Shown here: positions 21,808-29,962 of the stretch, one piece after another
Layout of the letters: each line of letters starts with the position of its first letter
Numbering within the stretch: position 1 is the first letter of the stretch
Source: Gemmataceae bacterium
GTDB lineage: Bacteria; Planctomycetota; Planctomycetia; Gemmatales; Gemmataceae
Direction of reading: 5' to 3'
DNA length: 37,385 nucleotides
Assembly (NCBI GenBank): GCA_019748295.1
Contig: JAIEPT010000029.1
Coordinates: forward strand, 1 to 37,385
Notes under the pieces: generated by a model
What the model was told of the DNA's origin: nothing
Database searches by the model: none
The model's input: only the letters and a program-made list of their open reading frames with translations
Program-made: the position numbers and the translations under genes

Positions 21808-22959
21808 CTACGACTCTCCGATCAGCTTGGCGCAAGCTATGCGATCGTAGGGAAGCGACGCTTTTGTGAACCACTTGTAAGCATTTCCAAAGGTCGAATC
21901 CCATAGCTCTGAATTCTTCAAAAGCGCCTTTAGGAATCGTCGTTGAGACGCGGTCATCGCTGTAATCTTCCCGTTTGGGAACGCAGAGGCAAGCAGCGGC
22001 CCCCAATCGAAGTCAACGCAGAATTTTGATGTGGCCTGGACGACAGAAACAGCGGCATCGACCATTTGATCAAAATCCTTCACTTGCTGAACGAGACGTG
22101 AAACCACTGGAAAGCGAGGACGCATTGGAAACTGCGGCGGCTTTTCGCCAAACCACTCGTCAATTTGCCCGGCGTGATGCTGCAAAGTGTTGAGCAACTC
22201 GCTAATTGCGGTTGGGTTTGTGGCGAGGTTTGGCGCAAGGGCCGCACACATTCGCACCGCAGGTGAAGCATCTCCCAAGAACTCGATTGGCGAGTTTCCT
22301 AGCTCCCCGAGCGCTAGAACATGTGCACTGCGTTCATCGGTGTTGCTTGCGTTTCGGGCCAGAGAGATGAGCCGTGTTTCGATTTCCGGGGCGCTCCCCC
22401 GCAAGGCATCGGATTTGGCAAGCCTCACGGCGCCCATTGCGGCACACGCCCGAACCCGAGGGGCGGCATCTTCCATACCCTTCAGCATAACCTGCAGAAG
22501 GACTGGAGCCACCCTTATGCAGCCAAGGATTGAACGCGCGTAAAAGGAGTTCGCCGCATCCTCGTTTCCGTACAGAGCTTCATCATCATTCGTGTCGATC
22601 AGGGGATCGATATTGAAGGCGGCCATGCGTTCTAGTTCATCGATCTCGAACCCCGCCTGCTCTGAGGCCTCTGCTACGCTAACGAGGAAGGATAGGAGTG
22701 GGGCTCGAAGCGATTCGCCACGATCAATCCGTTCGTCGGACAACAGTCCGGCGACCACCAGAGCGGCAGGTTCGGTGGCAGTCCATGGCGTGCCTTGATG
22801 GATGATTGCCGACCACAAGTGAGACATCGCTTTGTCGCGAGAATCAGTATCCTCCCGCAATAAAGCAAGCAGATGCCCCGGCGTGTCGTCGGCGCGACCA
22901 TAGGCGTGGTGGAGCCTTGACCAATCGGTTTTTTCCAGGGCGGGTAAACCAATAAGCAT
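21808..22959 (-). CDS. HEAT-repeat-like protein
   Basis: This 383-aa all-helical protein opens MLIGLPALEKTDWSRLHHAY and contains several helix pairs of HEAT/ARM type (RVRACAAMGAVRLAKSDAL, ERSAHVLALGELGNSPIEF, VRMCAALAPNLATNPTAIS). The opening is familiar from planctomycete proteins of this kind ('SRLHHAYG.A.DTPGHL'). It is probably a protein-interaction scaffold, and no enzyme motif is visible. I chose ATG 22959 over the in-frame TTG 22992. It is the rightmost gene of the repeat-separated array. Confidence 0.75.
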   Translation of the reverse strand: MLIGLPALEKTDWSRLHHAYGRADDTPGHLLALLREDTDSRDKAMSHLWSAIIHQGTPWTATEPAALVVAGLLSDERIDRGESLRAPLLSFLVSVAEASEQAGFEIDELERMAAFNIDPLIDTNDDEALYGNEDAANSFYARSILGCIRVAPVLLQVMLKGMEDAAPRVRACAAMGAVRLAKSDALRGSAPEIETRLISLARNASNTDERSAHVLALGELGNSPIEFLGDASPAVRMCAALAPNLATNPTAISELLNTLQHHAGQIDEWFGEKPPQFPMRPRFPVVSRLVQQVKDFDQMVDAAVSVVQATSKFCVDFDWGPLLASAFPNGKITAMTASQRRFLKALLKNSELWDSTFGNAYKWFTKASLPYDRIACAKLIGES

Positions 22960-23074
22960 CGGAACACCGAAACTCGCGGCGAACGCTGGCAAAACAAAAC
23001 TCGCAGCATTCTACTGCGGATGCTCATTGCCTCAAACTAAATCGCGATTTCGCCGTCGAGCCGATTTTGAGCGT

Positions 23075-23470
23075 TTACCTTCCCACCATCCGCCTCCACA
23101 TCTTCCGCTGCTTCGCCCAATCCATCTCTGCCGCGATCGGCTGCAGGTCCGCCAAGATCACCGGATCGCGCCCGCGGTCGACCGCCGGCAGGAACAGGAT
23201 CGCCTCCTGAATGTCCGGCGCGAGGTTCAGCAGGTTCATGATCTGCGAGACGCGGGCTCGGGTGACATGCCCAAGTGCCGCGACCTCGCTGTAGCTGACG
23301 ATGGAACCGGAGCGGACCAAGCCGTCGAGCTTGATCGCGAGGGCCATCCATCGCGTCACCTTCGGCAACCGGCCTTTCGGCATCTCGGTCTCGGGGCCAG
23401 CGAAAAACGTCTGCCGCCCCTTGGCTGCACGCCCCACATGGAAGTCGCATTCGATCGTCATGGCTTGCAT
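23075..23470 (-). CDS. Helix-turn-helix companion of the serine recombinase
   Basis: This 131-aa protein has a helix-turn-helix in the middle (SYSEVAALGHVTRARVSQIM) preceded by a basic stretch (MPKGRLPKVTRWMALAIKLD) and followed by LLNLAPDIQEAILFLPAV. It is the type of small DNA-binding protein found directly behind large serine recombinases in planctomycete integrative elements, likely a directionality or control factor. Its ATG overlaps the recombinase stop (TGATG), so the two are translationally coupled. A second in-frame ATG at 23461 (MTIECDF) is also possible. Confidence 0.78.
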   Translation of the reverse strand: MQAMTIECDFHVGRAAKGRQTFFAGPETEMPKGRLPKVTRWMALAIKLDGLVRSGSIVSYSEVAALGHVTRARVSQIMNLLNLAPDIQEAILFLPAVDRGRDPVILADLQPIAAEMDWAKQRKMWRRMVGR

Positions 23471-25026
23471 CAGTTAGCCTCCACGCGAAGCTGTCGACAT
23501 TGGGCCGCCAAGGCTCCGATGCCGGTGGGATGGAATACCAGGGCGATTCTTTGCCGCCCGCCGTCGTAGTCGATGCGTTGGATCAAGTGCCGCAGCAGCT
23601 TGCCTTGCTCTTGGAAGGTGAGGGCCTGCCACACCCCATCGAATCTGGCGAGGGCTTCGGAGGCTTCGGCTTCGTCGATTGCGGTTGCGTCGAGGGATTC
23701 TAACTCTTCGGCGATGGCATGCAGGCGGCGTTCGCTGGTCGCGATCCGTTCCTGCAGGTCCGCAAGGCGTGCGGTTCCGCTTTCGTCGCCGGGCTTGAGG
23801 TTGGCCAGCAGCCGCTTGAGATCCTGATTCCAACCGGCCAGCTCTTTCTCCGACATGCGGCGTTCCGCTTCGAGCGATTGGCGTTGTGCATCCGCCTGCC
23901 GGCTCGCTTGGGTAAGCGTTTCGCGGACCAACGCGGCGTCCTGGCCGATCCCTTTGATCCGTTCCACCACGAACCGCTCCAGCTCCGCCGCGGGAACCGA
24001 CTTCGAGGGGCAGGTGTGCCATCCGCGTTTTTGGGCGTTGCTGCAGGTGTAGTAGCGGTACCGCTTGGTCCCCCGCGTCGAATGGGCCGGCGTCATCGCG
24101 CAGTCGCAGGGCACGCAGCGCACCAGGCTCTTGAGGATGGCGCCGAATTGGTTGCGGACCATCGCTCCGCCCGATCTGCCGTTGCGACCCAGCAACGCCT
24201 GGGCCTTTTGCCACGTCGCCGCGTCGAGGATAGCGGCATGTTCCCCGTCGTGCGTGTCGGTCTTGTGCTTGACCTTCCCGATGTAGGCGACGTTGGTCAG
24301 CAAGTGATGCAGGCTGGTTTTGGTGAACGGCTTGCCGCCGCGTTGCTGGCCCTTCTTGGTGGTCCGCTGCTTGTTGTGCCACCCGCGTCTGCCAAGCTCC
24401 TGCACCACCGGGAGTAGCCCTTCGTGCTCCAAGTAGAGCCCAAAGATGGCCCGCACGCGTTGGGCTTCGGCTTCGTTGACCACCAGTTTGCTGGCGACGA
24501 CGTCGTATCCGAGGATCGGCGTGCCGCCCGACCATTTGCCCTTCCGCCGTGCCGCGGCGATCTTGTCGCGAGTGCGTTCGCCGATGATTTCCCGCTCGAA
24601 CTGAGCGAAGGACAAGAGGATGTTCAGCGTCAGCCGGCCCATCGAGTGCGTGGTGCAAAATTGTTGGGTCACGCTCACGAAGGCGCAATTCTGTCGATCA
24701 AAAACCTCCATCATTCGGCTGAAATCGAGCAAGCTTCGGCTGAGGCGGTCCACCTTATAGACCACCACGCAATCGACCTTCCCCGCTTCGATGTCGGCGA
24801 TCAGCCGTCGCAGGGCAGGGCGGTCCATGTTGCCGCCGGTAAACCCGCCGTCGTCGTAGTGCTCCGGAAGGCAGATCCACCCTTCGTGGGCTTGGCTCTT
24901 GATGAACGCTTCGGCCGATTCGCGTTGGGCATCCAGGCTGTTGAACTCCTGCTCCAGTCCCTCCTCGGTGCTCTTGCGGGTATAGACCGCGCATCGAATC
25001 GAGGGACGTGCGTTGCGTTGCTTCAT
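23470..25026 (-). CDS. Large serine recombinase (site-specific integrase)
   Basis: This 518-aa protein has an N-terminal resolvase domain with the nucleophile in AVYTRKST (Ser19) and the catalytic Arg-containing DRLSRSLLDFSRM near 93-105, followed by the E-helix FAQFEREIIGERTRDKI. The recombinase domain contains GGTPILGYDVV and FTKTSLHHLLTNVAYIG. A zinc ribbon has Cys 304, 307, 328 and 339 (RCVPCDC and CSNAQKRGWHTC), and a coiled coil follows (about 370-445). This is the full layout of phiC31-type integrases, so it is probably active. It overlaps the DUF2924 gene by four bases (ATGA) at its start and the helix-turn-helix gene at its stop. It most likely integrates and excises the surrounding element. 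Confidence 0.93.
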   Translation of the reverse strand: MKQRNARPSIRCAVYTRKSTEEGLEQEFNSLDAQRESAEAFIKSQAHEGWICLPEHYDDGGFTGGNMDRPALRRLIADIEAGKVDCVVVYKVDRLSRSLLDFSRMMEVFDRQNCAFVSVTQQFCTTHSMGRLTLNILLSFAQFEREIIGERTRDKIAAARRKGKWSGGTPILGYDVVASKLVVNEAEAQRVRAIFGLYLEHEGLLPVVQELGRRGWHNKQRTTKKGQQRGGKPFTKTSLHHLLTNVAYIGKVKHKTDTHDGEHAAILDAATWQKAQALLGRNGRSGGAMVRNQFGAILKSLVRCVPCDCAMTPAHSTRGTKRYRYYTCSNAQKRGWHTCPSKSVPAAELERFVVERIKGIGQDAALVRETLTQASRQADAQRQSLEAERRMSEKELAGWNQDLKRLLANLKPGDESGTARLADLQERIATSERRLHAIAEELESLDATAIDEAEASEALARFDGVWQALTFQEQGKLLRHLIQRIDYDGGRQRIALVFHPTGIGALAAQCRQLRVEAN

Positions 25027-25511
25027 GGCTTGCCTCCGGTCAGTTTGAAGAAGAGGAATCCGTTGACGTGGCTGCCCGTGATCGCCTTGGCGACCGCGGA
25101 GAGCGAGGGGTAGGTTTTGCCTTCGTGCTCGAAGCCCTCGGCGAGGACCGTGACCTGCACCTGCCCGCCGCGATACTCGCGAACGAGGATCGTGCCTGCG
25201 GGTGGAAGTCGGTTGTCGCGAGGGGAGGGCAGGGGGGCGGTCGCCACCAAGGCTTCGGTCTCCACCTTGGCCGCTTTGGGCAGCGTCAGCCGCAGGTCGG
25301 CATCGTTAGCCAGTTCGGCCGTTCGCTTCTTGGCACGTTCCGTCAGCCCGCCTTCGGCATTCGCTTGCAGCCTCCAGGCGATGCGTTTGAGCAGCCACGC
25401 CTTGTTGTTGGCGTTGGTGCTGTCGCCGAAGACCTCGGCGTACTTGCGTCTCAGCTCCTTGGTCGCCAGCTTCTTGAGGGCGGCGATCTCTTGGGCCGTC
25501 TCGGCGTTCAT
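25023..25511 (-). CDS. DUF2924 family protein, recombinase partner
   Basis: This 162-aa protein has an N-terminal basic helical part (LATKELRRKYAEVFGDSTNA, NNKAWLLKRIAWRLQA) and a C-terminal strand-rich part (AGTILVREYRGGQVQVTVLA, GFEHEGKTYPSLSAVAKAIT) ending HVNGFLFFKL. This is the standard DUF2924 composition. These proteins sit immediately upstream of large serine recombinases in phages and integrative elements and probably assist recombination or bind DNA. The stop overlaps the recombinase start. The exact biochemical role is not known. Confidence 0.87.
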   Translation of the reverse strand: MNAETAQEIAALKKLATKELRRKYAEVFGDSTNANNKAWLLKRIAWRLQANAEGGLTERAKKRTAELANDADLRLTLPKAAKVETEALVATAPLPSPRDNRLPPAGTILVREYRGGQVQVTVLAEGFEHEGKTYPSLSAVAKAITGSHVNGFLFFKLTGGKP

Positions 25512-25545
25512 CGGAATCGGTCTCCTTCTCCGGGTTCAAAGAGCG

Positions 25546-25734
25546 TCAACTCGTGTGGACAGTGACGCTCTGTTCGGCGGACACAGCAAGTCCTTTCTCG
25601 GTGAAATTCTCTGGTTCTCGGGAAGCAAGGGCCGCGCGGGCGTGGAGCCGCAACAGGCCCAGGCCGAGGAGGCGGGCGATCTCGCGGAAGCGTTCTTGGG
25701 GCGTAATCACTTCGGAAACGACGGAAGGCCGCAT
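25546..25734 (-). CDS. Small protein at head of recombinase operon
   Basis: This 62-aa protein (MRPSVVSEVITPQERFREIA, then RLLGLGLLRLHARAAL) is a short basic helical protein of the type found at the head of DUF2924-recombinase operons. GAGG lies before the ATG at 25734. An in-frame start at 25764 would add ten residues. It is 34 bp upstream of the DUF2924 gene on the same strand. The function is unknown. Confidence 0.6.
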   Translation of the reverse strand: MRPSVVSEVITPQERFREIARLLGLGLLRLHARAALASREPENFTEKGLAVSAEQSVTVHTS

Positions 25735-25938
25735 GGGAGCACCTCGGGTACGAGGACTGCCCACAACGGCCTTCGCTTGGCGACCAGCCTGCTGTCGGGA
25801 CGGGATGTTTTTCGGACGGCTTCGAGTCTACACGATGCGGCAATCCACGAGCGAAATTCCGAGTCTCATTCAGGGGCCGAAGCGGAACGGGCTGTTAACT
25901 GGTTGGGGCTGTTAACCCGAGACTAAGAGATTCCGAAC

Positions 25939-25999
25939 TCTGGAAATTCGGGGTTCGATGCGAACCTCCATGGTTCCGATCGGACCCCGAATTTTCAGA
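25939..25999. repeat. 61-nt near-perfect hairpin
   Basis: The arms 25939-25966 and 25972-25999 are 28 nt long and match at 24 positions, with the loop TCCAT at 25967-25971. The outer part contains AATTCGGGG facing CCCCGAATT; the differences are one G-T style mismatch near each end and a two-base inversion in the middle. There is no U-run, so a simple terminator is unlikely. It lies about 205 bp upstream of the recombinase operon's first gene. Confidence 0.7.
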
Positions 26000-26070
26000 T
26001 ACGAACGCGAGAGTTTTGCGGAGATGCTGCAATCGCCGCAAGTCGTTGCGGAATAAGGCGGAAAATGAAA

Positions 26071-26099
26071 AAACGCCAGGAGGGCTGCTCCTGGCGTTT
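26071..26099 (-). terminator. Intrinsic terminator (minus strand)
   Basis: A perfect 12-bp stem AAACGCCAGGAG (26071-26082) with CTCCTGGCGTTT (26088-26099) surrounds a five-base loop. Read on the minus strand it is followed by a run of T residues (CGTTTTTTCATTTTC). On the + strand there is no such run. It would stop transcription entering the recombinase region from the right. Confidence 0.7.
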
Positions 26100-26748
26100 C
26101 CTGTTAAGTGGATCGGTGCGGTCTTTTCGCTTCCGATCATTCAGCTCCGCGAAATGACGAGTGTCGAGTCCTCTTCATGCGTATCTCGCACAGAGGCGAT
26201 TTGGCAGTTTTTGGCAGGTCAGCGAGAGACTTCGCTAGCGTTCGCCGCCTCGTCATGAGTTCCGACGTGCACGCTTACAAAAACGCAACCCTATACCGCG
26301 CAAGAGGCTCCGACCATCCAAGCAGATGGAAGGCGGCGGGAACGAATGCAACCGCTCTGTCATAAGAAAAAACTTTGTGCAATTACAGCCGCTCCGCAAA
26401 CAGAAAAATTTCTTATAGGCACAGCGATGGCTTAGGTTAGAATTCTCTCGTTGGCGCCAACTTGCGGGCATTACATAGCGTCCCACGTATCTCATCGAGC
26501 CCGCGTCAGGAAGGTTCAGCCATGTGGCTTCGACAAGCTTGACGTTTGCCTAGGTTTCTTCGACACCGAAGCGACTAAGAGCCTTACGAAGTCACTATCG
26601 CACCAGAGTTAATTCTCAGGCGATTTTTATGTGCCCATAGGGCGCGCGGCGTTGCGCGTCCCTTCGCGGCCTCAGGCGACTCAACCATAGTCGCGCTGGC
26701 TCGCTGCGCCACGGGCTCAACATCCCTACGTTCAAGGAGCTCACGAAG

Positions 26749-27279
26749 ATGAACGCCAACAAAGTCCAAACGCTCGCAGACCAATACCGTCGCCTCACCA
26801 ACGACGAAGCAAAGCGGTTTCACGAGTTGATCGTCTCCCGCGCTGAGGACGTATATCAGCTCCTCCAGCGATTGAGCGATCATGAGAAGGTGCGATTCTT
26901 TGACGCGCTCTTAGCCCAGGTGGGCAATAACCTTGTCCCCCACTTCATGCGAGTCGCAATCCGTCTTGTCAGAGAACGCCCTGACGCGGACAACGAAAGC
27001 CTCATGAAAGCGATTACCGAGTCGGACAACCAATTCGCGTCCCACGGATTCGAAGAGCTGATGAGGCTGGCGAAAAAGAAACGCGACCGGAAGGTCTTGC
27101 CGGAAACGATCCGACGGAACTCGGAGATTCTCCGCCTTCACGATGAAGATCCCGACACTTGGAGCAACCGTGCGTTGGCCGGCAAATTCGACGTCGAGGA
27201 GAGTTACATCCGCAAAGTGCTAAGAGAGCGGTCCAAATGGACGGACTACGAGATGACGCTGGGAGCTCAACCTTCCTAA
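26749..27279 (+). CDS. Helix-turn-helix-like hypothetical protein
   Basis: This 176-aa charged helical protein (MNANKVQTLADQYRRLTNDE at the start) has a C-terminal region DPDTWSNRALAGKFDVEESY, IRKVLRERSKW that reads as a helix-turn-helix ('NRALAGKFDVEESYIRKVL'). I infer a DNA-binding regulator. AGGAG at 26731-26735 lies 13 bp before the ATG. It is closed off by a very strong terminator (27318-27358) from the downstream methyltransferase gene, so it is a separate transcription unit at the start of the packaging module. Confidence 0.68.
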   Translation: MNANKVQTLADQYRRLTNDEAKRFHELIVSRAEDVYQLLQRLSDHEKVRFFDALLAQVGNNLVPHFMRVAIRLVRERPDADNESLMKAITESDNQFASHGFEELMRLAKKKRDRKVLPETIRRNSEILRLHDEDPDTWSNRALAGKFDVEESYIRKVLRERSKWTDYEMTLGAQPS

Positions 27280-27317
27280 CTTGAGTTGCGAACTTCTGAG
27301 TTGGTTCGCTTCACAAG

Positions 27318-27358
27318 AAATCCGGCCTCGTTACTGTTTGAGTAACGAGGCCGGATTT
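27318..27358 (+). terminator. Strong intrinsic terminator
   Basis: AAATCCGGCCTCGTTACT (27318-27335) and its exact complement at 27341-27358 form an 18-bp perfect stem with the loop GTTTG, followed by TCTTTTTC. It sits between the regulator gene (ending 27279) and the methyltransferase start (27425), so it uncouples their transcription. Confidence 0.85.
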
Positions 27359-27424
27359 TCTTTTTCGGCCGAAGTGAAACGCTTGCAATCAGCTCGCGAG
27401 AGCTTTTTCGGCAATGGAGAGCCC

Positions 27425-28717
27425 ATGCAGATCGAAACAAGAAAGACGTCTGAAATCCGGCCTTACGCTAAGAATCCCCGCAAAAACGACGCGGCCGTCC
27501 AAGCTGTCGCCCAGTCCATTCGGGCCTTCGGCTTTCGCCAGCCCATTGTCGTGGACGAACACGACGAGATTGTGGTGGGCGACACTCGCTACAAGGCGGC
27601 CCTCCAATTAGGACTTGAGGAGGTGCCGGTACATGTGATTCGCGGTTTGTCGCCGGCTCAGATCGCCGCCTATCGCATCGCCGACAACAAGACTGGCGAA
27701 ATCGCCGAATGGGATGACGATCGCCTTATTCGAGAGCTGATTGCCCTGCAGGAGGCCGAATTCCCCCTGGATGTGACGGGGTTTTCCGAATCGGAGCTTC
27801 GGCGGTTGCTCGACACACCTCCCAATGCAGGCCAGGTAGACCCCGACGAGATTCCGGAAGCTCCCGACGAAGCCGTAACGCAACTCGGCCAACTGTGGAC
27901 CCTAGGCAATCATCGCCTTCTTTGCGGAGATAGTTCCAAAACCGAAGACGTCGATCGGCTGCTGAACGGCTCGATGGTTCAGTTAGTCAACAGCGACCCG
28001 CCCTACAACGTCAGCGTCGAGCCTCGCAGCAGAACCGCCATTGCGGCTGGTCTGTCCACCTTTACCGCAACGCCTACTCCTGATTCGGGCGACACGGACG
28101 CGTCGACGACGCGGGGGCCCGCCAAACGCAAGCTTCGGGCCAAGGACCGGCCGATCGAGAACGACTGCCTTTCACAGGAGGAGTTCAGCGAAAAGCTGCG
28201 AGCTTGGTTCGGCAACTTCGCTCGAGCCCTTGAGCCGGGCCGCGCGTTCTACATCTGGGGCGGTTACCTCAACTTGGGCGCGTTTCCGCCGGCGCTCAAG
28301 GATGCCGGGCTTTATTTCAGTCAAGGCATCGTCTGGGACAAGCAACATCCCGTTCTCTCCCGCAAGGACTTCATGGGTTGCTTCGAGCTGGCCTTCTATG
28401 GCTGGCGGGAAGGCGCCGCTCACCAATTCTTCGGGCCCAACAACGCGTTAGACCTCTGGGCCGTGAAAAAACTCTCTCCCCAAGCGATGGTTCACCTGAC
28501 TGAGAAGCCCGTCGAACTCGCCGAGCGAGCGATGATCTACTCCTCGAGGTCGGGAGAAAAGGTGCTGGATCTCTTCGGTGGAAGCGGCTCGACGCTTATC
28601 GCCGCCGAGAAAGTCGGCAGACGCGCGTTTCTCATGGAAATGGATCCGCTCTACTGCGACACCATCGTTGCTCGCTGGGAACGCTTCACCGGCAAGAAAG
28701 CGGTCCTCGCTTCTTAA
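27425..28717 (+). CDS. ParB-domain DNA methyltransferase, second copy
   Basis: Residues 1-110 form the ParB/Srx-like domain (YAKNPRKNDAAVQAVAQSIR, AFGFRQPIVVDEHDEIVVGD). Residues 150-425 form the amino-methyltransferase with SDPPYN at 190-195 and DLFGGSGST near 387-395, the beta-class order. The first 120 residues align without gaps to the 12187-13368 copy. The methyltransferase half has a different region after DPPY (SRTAIAAGLSTF, TPTPDSGDTDASTTRGPAKR), so the target sequence may differ. GGAGA lies 5 bp before the ATG. It precedes the helix-turn-helix and terminase genes on the same strand. Presumed roles are DNA protection and marking DNA for packaging. Confidence 0.87.
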   Translation: MQIETRKTSEIRPYAKNPRKNDAAVQAVAQSIRAFGFRQPIVVDEHDEIVVGDTRYKAALQLGLEEVPVHVIRGLSPAQIAAYRIADNKTGEIAEWDDDRLIRELIALQEAEFPLDVTGFSESELRRLLDTPPNAGQVDPDEIPEAPDEAVTQLGQLWTLGNHRLLCGDSSKTEDVDRLLNGSMVQLVNSDPPYNVSVEPRSRTAIAAGLSTFTATPTPDSGDTDASTTRGPAKRKLRAKDRPIENDCLSQEEFSEKLRAWFGNFARALEPGRAFYIWGGYLNLGAFPPALKDAGLYFSQGIVWDKQHPVLSRKDFMGCFELAFYGWREGAAHQFFGPNNALDLWAVKKLSPQAMVHLTEKPVELAERAMIYSSRSGEKVLDLFGGSGSTLIAAEKVGRRAFLMEMDPLYCDTIVARWERFTGKKAVLAS

Positions 28718-28747
28718 GGCGCCGCGAAAAGCCCAAGGAGAAGGGCC

Positions 28748-29281
28748 ATGGCCTCTCGAAATCGAAGTCTAGAGGAGGAGCGTTTGCTGCAATCGCTGGC
28801 TTACGGGTCCACCGTTAAACAGGCGGCGGCCGCCGCTGGCGTCTCCGAACGGACGGCGTATCGCCGACTGGAAGATCCGGCGTTCGCCGCCAAGCTCAAC
28901 GCCATGAAGGCGGAGTTCATGGATCGTGCCGTTCGCATGCTCAGCGCATCGTCCATCGAATCGATCAAGACCTTGGTCTCATTGCAAAGCCAGACCGTTC
29001 CAGAACGCATTCGGCTTGGGGCGGCGAAGGCCACTCTGTCTCTCGGCATTCGCATTCGCGAGGAGCATGAGCTTTCTCGCCGGTTGGAGAGTCTCGAGCA
29101 GACGCTGAAATCGCTGACAACGGAAGCGGAGCGGAAACCTAATGCGGCGGCACAATCTTCGAAGTTCTCTGGTTCGGATGGAGAAGGAAATCGCAAAGCT
29201 GGCGACCGCCAAGATGAAGACGCTGCGGGAAATTCATCAGGATCCGACGGCGATTCTCAGTTTGGCGGGGCTGGCGGCTGA
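28748..29281 (+). CDS. Helix-turn-helix protein, probable small terminase subunit
   Basis: This 177-aa protein has an N-terminal helix-turn-helix (TVKQAAAAAGVSERTAYRRL), a helical middle (SSIESIKTLVSLQSQTVPER, IRLGAAKATLSLGIRIREE) and a coiled coil (ELSRRLESLEQTLKSLT). It matches the protein at 11740-12147 along its body. Its low-complexity Gly/Ser/Asp tail (about residues 130-177) overlaps the start of the large terminase frame by up to 140 bp. A helix-turn-helix plus coiled-coil gene immediately before a large terminase is the classical small terminase position. The tail after residue 130 may be an artefact of the overlap. AAGGAG precedes the ATG. Confidence 0.75.
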   Translation: MASRNRSLEEERLLQSLAYGSTVKQAAAAAGVSERTAYRRLEDPAFAAKLNAMKAEFMDRAVRMLSASSIESIKTLVSLQSQTVPERIRLGAAKATLSLGIRIREEHELSRRLESLEQTLKSLTTEAERKPNAAAQSSKFSGSDGEGNRKAGDRQDEDAAGNSSGSDGDSQFGGAGG

Positions 29282-29951
29282 CGCTTGGCAAGCGAGTCTG
29301 CTGGCATCAGGCAGGCGTCAGATGCTGGTCCTCTGCTCTCGGCAGGCGGGCAAATCGACCGCGGCTGCCGCGCTTGCATTGCGGACCGCCCTCACCCGGC
29401 CATTGAGTCCGATCTTGCTGGTCAGTCGCTCGCGCCGCCAGTCGGAGGAACTGTTTCGCAAGGTACTCGATCTGTTTCGCCAGTCCGGTCGGCCAATGGG
29501 TTCGACTCTTGAAAACAAACTGGAACTTGAGCTGACCAACGGCTCACGCATCCTCTGCCTGCCAGGAAGCGAAGCGACCATTCGCGGGTTCAGCGGCGTC
29601 GCGTTGCTCGTGATCGATGAGGCAGCGCGAGTCCCGGACGAACTCTATTACGCGGTTCGGCCAATGCTCGCCGTCAGCGGCGGTCGGTTAATCGCGCTGA
29701 CGACGCCCTTCGGCAAACGCGGCTGGTTTTATGAAGCATGGAAGAGCGAAACGTCGTGGGAACGCATCGAAACGCCGGCCACGCGGTGTCCTCGCATCTC
29801 TGCGGCCTTTTTGGAAGAAGAGCACCTGGCCCTGGGACAGCGGTGGTTCGCTCAAGAGTACCTGTGCAGCTTCGAAGACGCGGTGGGAAGCGTGTTCCTT
29901 CGCGAGGATCTGGATGCGGCCTTGGACAACGATCTGCGGCCGCTCTTTTAA
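29142..29951 (+). CDS. Terminase large subunit, ATPase part
   Basis: This frame encodes the DNA-packaging motor domain. It has a P-loop MLVLCSRQAGKST (residues 61-73), a Walker B strand ALLVIDEAARVPDELYY (from 154) and a coupling motif RLIALTTPFGKRGWFYEAW. It ends shortly after the ATPase (FEDAVGSVFLREDLDAALD) where a fused nuclease would normally continue. The nuclease is instead the next gene, after an 11-bp gap and with its own ribosome site. The start is uncertain (29142, 29178 or 29214) because the first 40 codons overlap the small-terminase gene. Family: phage terminase of the Terminase_6 type. Confidence 0.87.
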   Translation: MRRHNLRSSLVRMEKEIAKLATAKMKTLREIHQDPTAILSLAGLAADAWQASLLASGRRQMLVLCSRQAGKSTAAAALALRTALTRPLSPILLVSRSRRQSEELFRKVLDLFRQSGRPMGSTLENKLELELTNGSRILCLPGSEATIRGFSGVALLVIDEAARVPDELYYAVRPMLAVSGGRLIALTTPFGKRGWFYEAWKSETSWERIETPATRCPRISAAFLEEEHLALGQRWFAQEYLCSFEDAVGSVFLREDLDAALDNDLRPLF

Positions 29952-29962
29952 GGAGAGCTTTG

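Larger units (their letters stand above)
25735..26748. other. One-kilobase non-coding region with hairpins
   Basis: This gap lies between the minus-strand recombinase operon and the plus-strand packaging genes. It holds a 61-nt hairpin (25939-25999), a 12-bp terminator stem (26071-26099), and a perfect palindrome GTTGGCGCCAAC at 26450-26461. An AT-rich patch at 26360-26440 (GCAATTACAGC, AAATTTCTTATAGG) is a likely promoter area, though I cannot place boxes. Short open frames here lack protein character. This is a plausible place for the element's regulatory region or attachment site. Confidence 0.5.

Noticed and set aside
14508-23000. Classical integron with attI and integrase
   Set aside because: No tyrosine-type integron integrase is present and the repeats lack a clear RYYYAAC/GTRRRY pair, so only a cassette-like layout is claimed.
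26253-26495. Minus-strand 80-codon frame in the 1-kb non-coding region
   Set aside because: Composition is not protein-like and no ribosome site precedes it.
26600-26748. Possible tRNA or structured RNA before the 26749 gene
   Set aside because: Short GC stems are present but no cloverleaf, T-loop or CCA-type end could be built.
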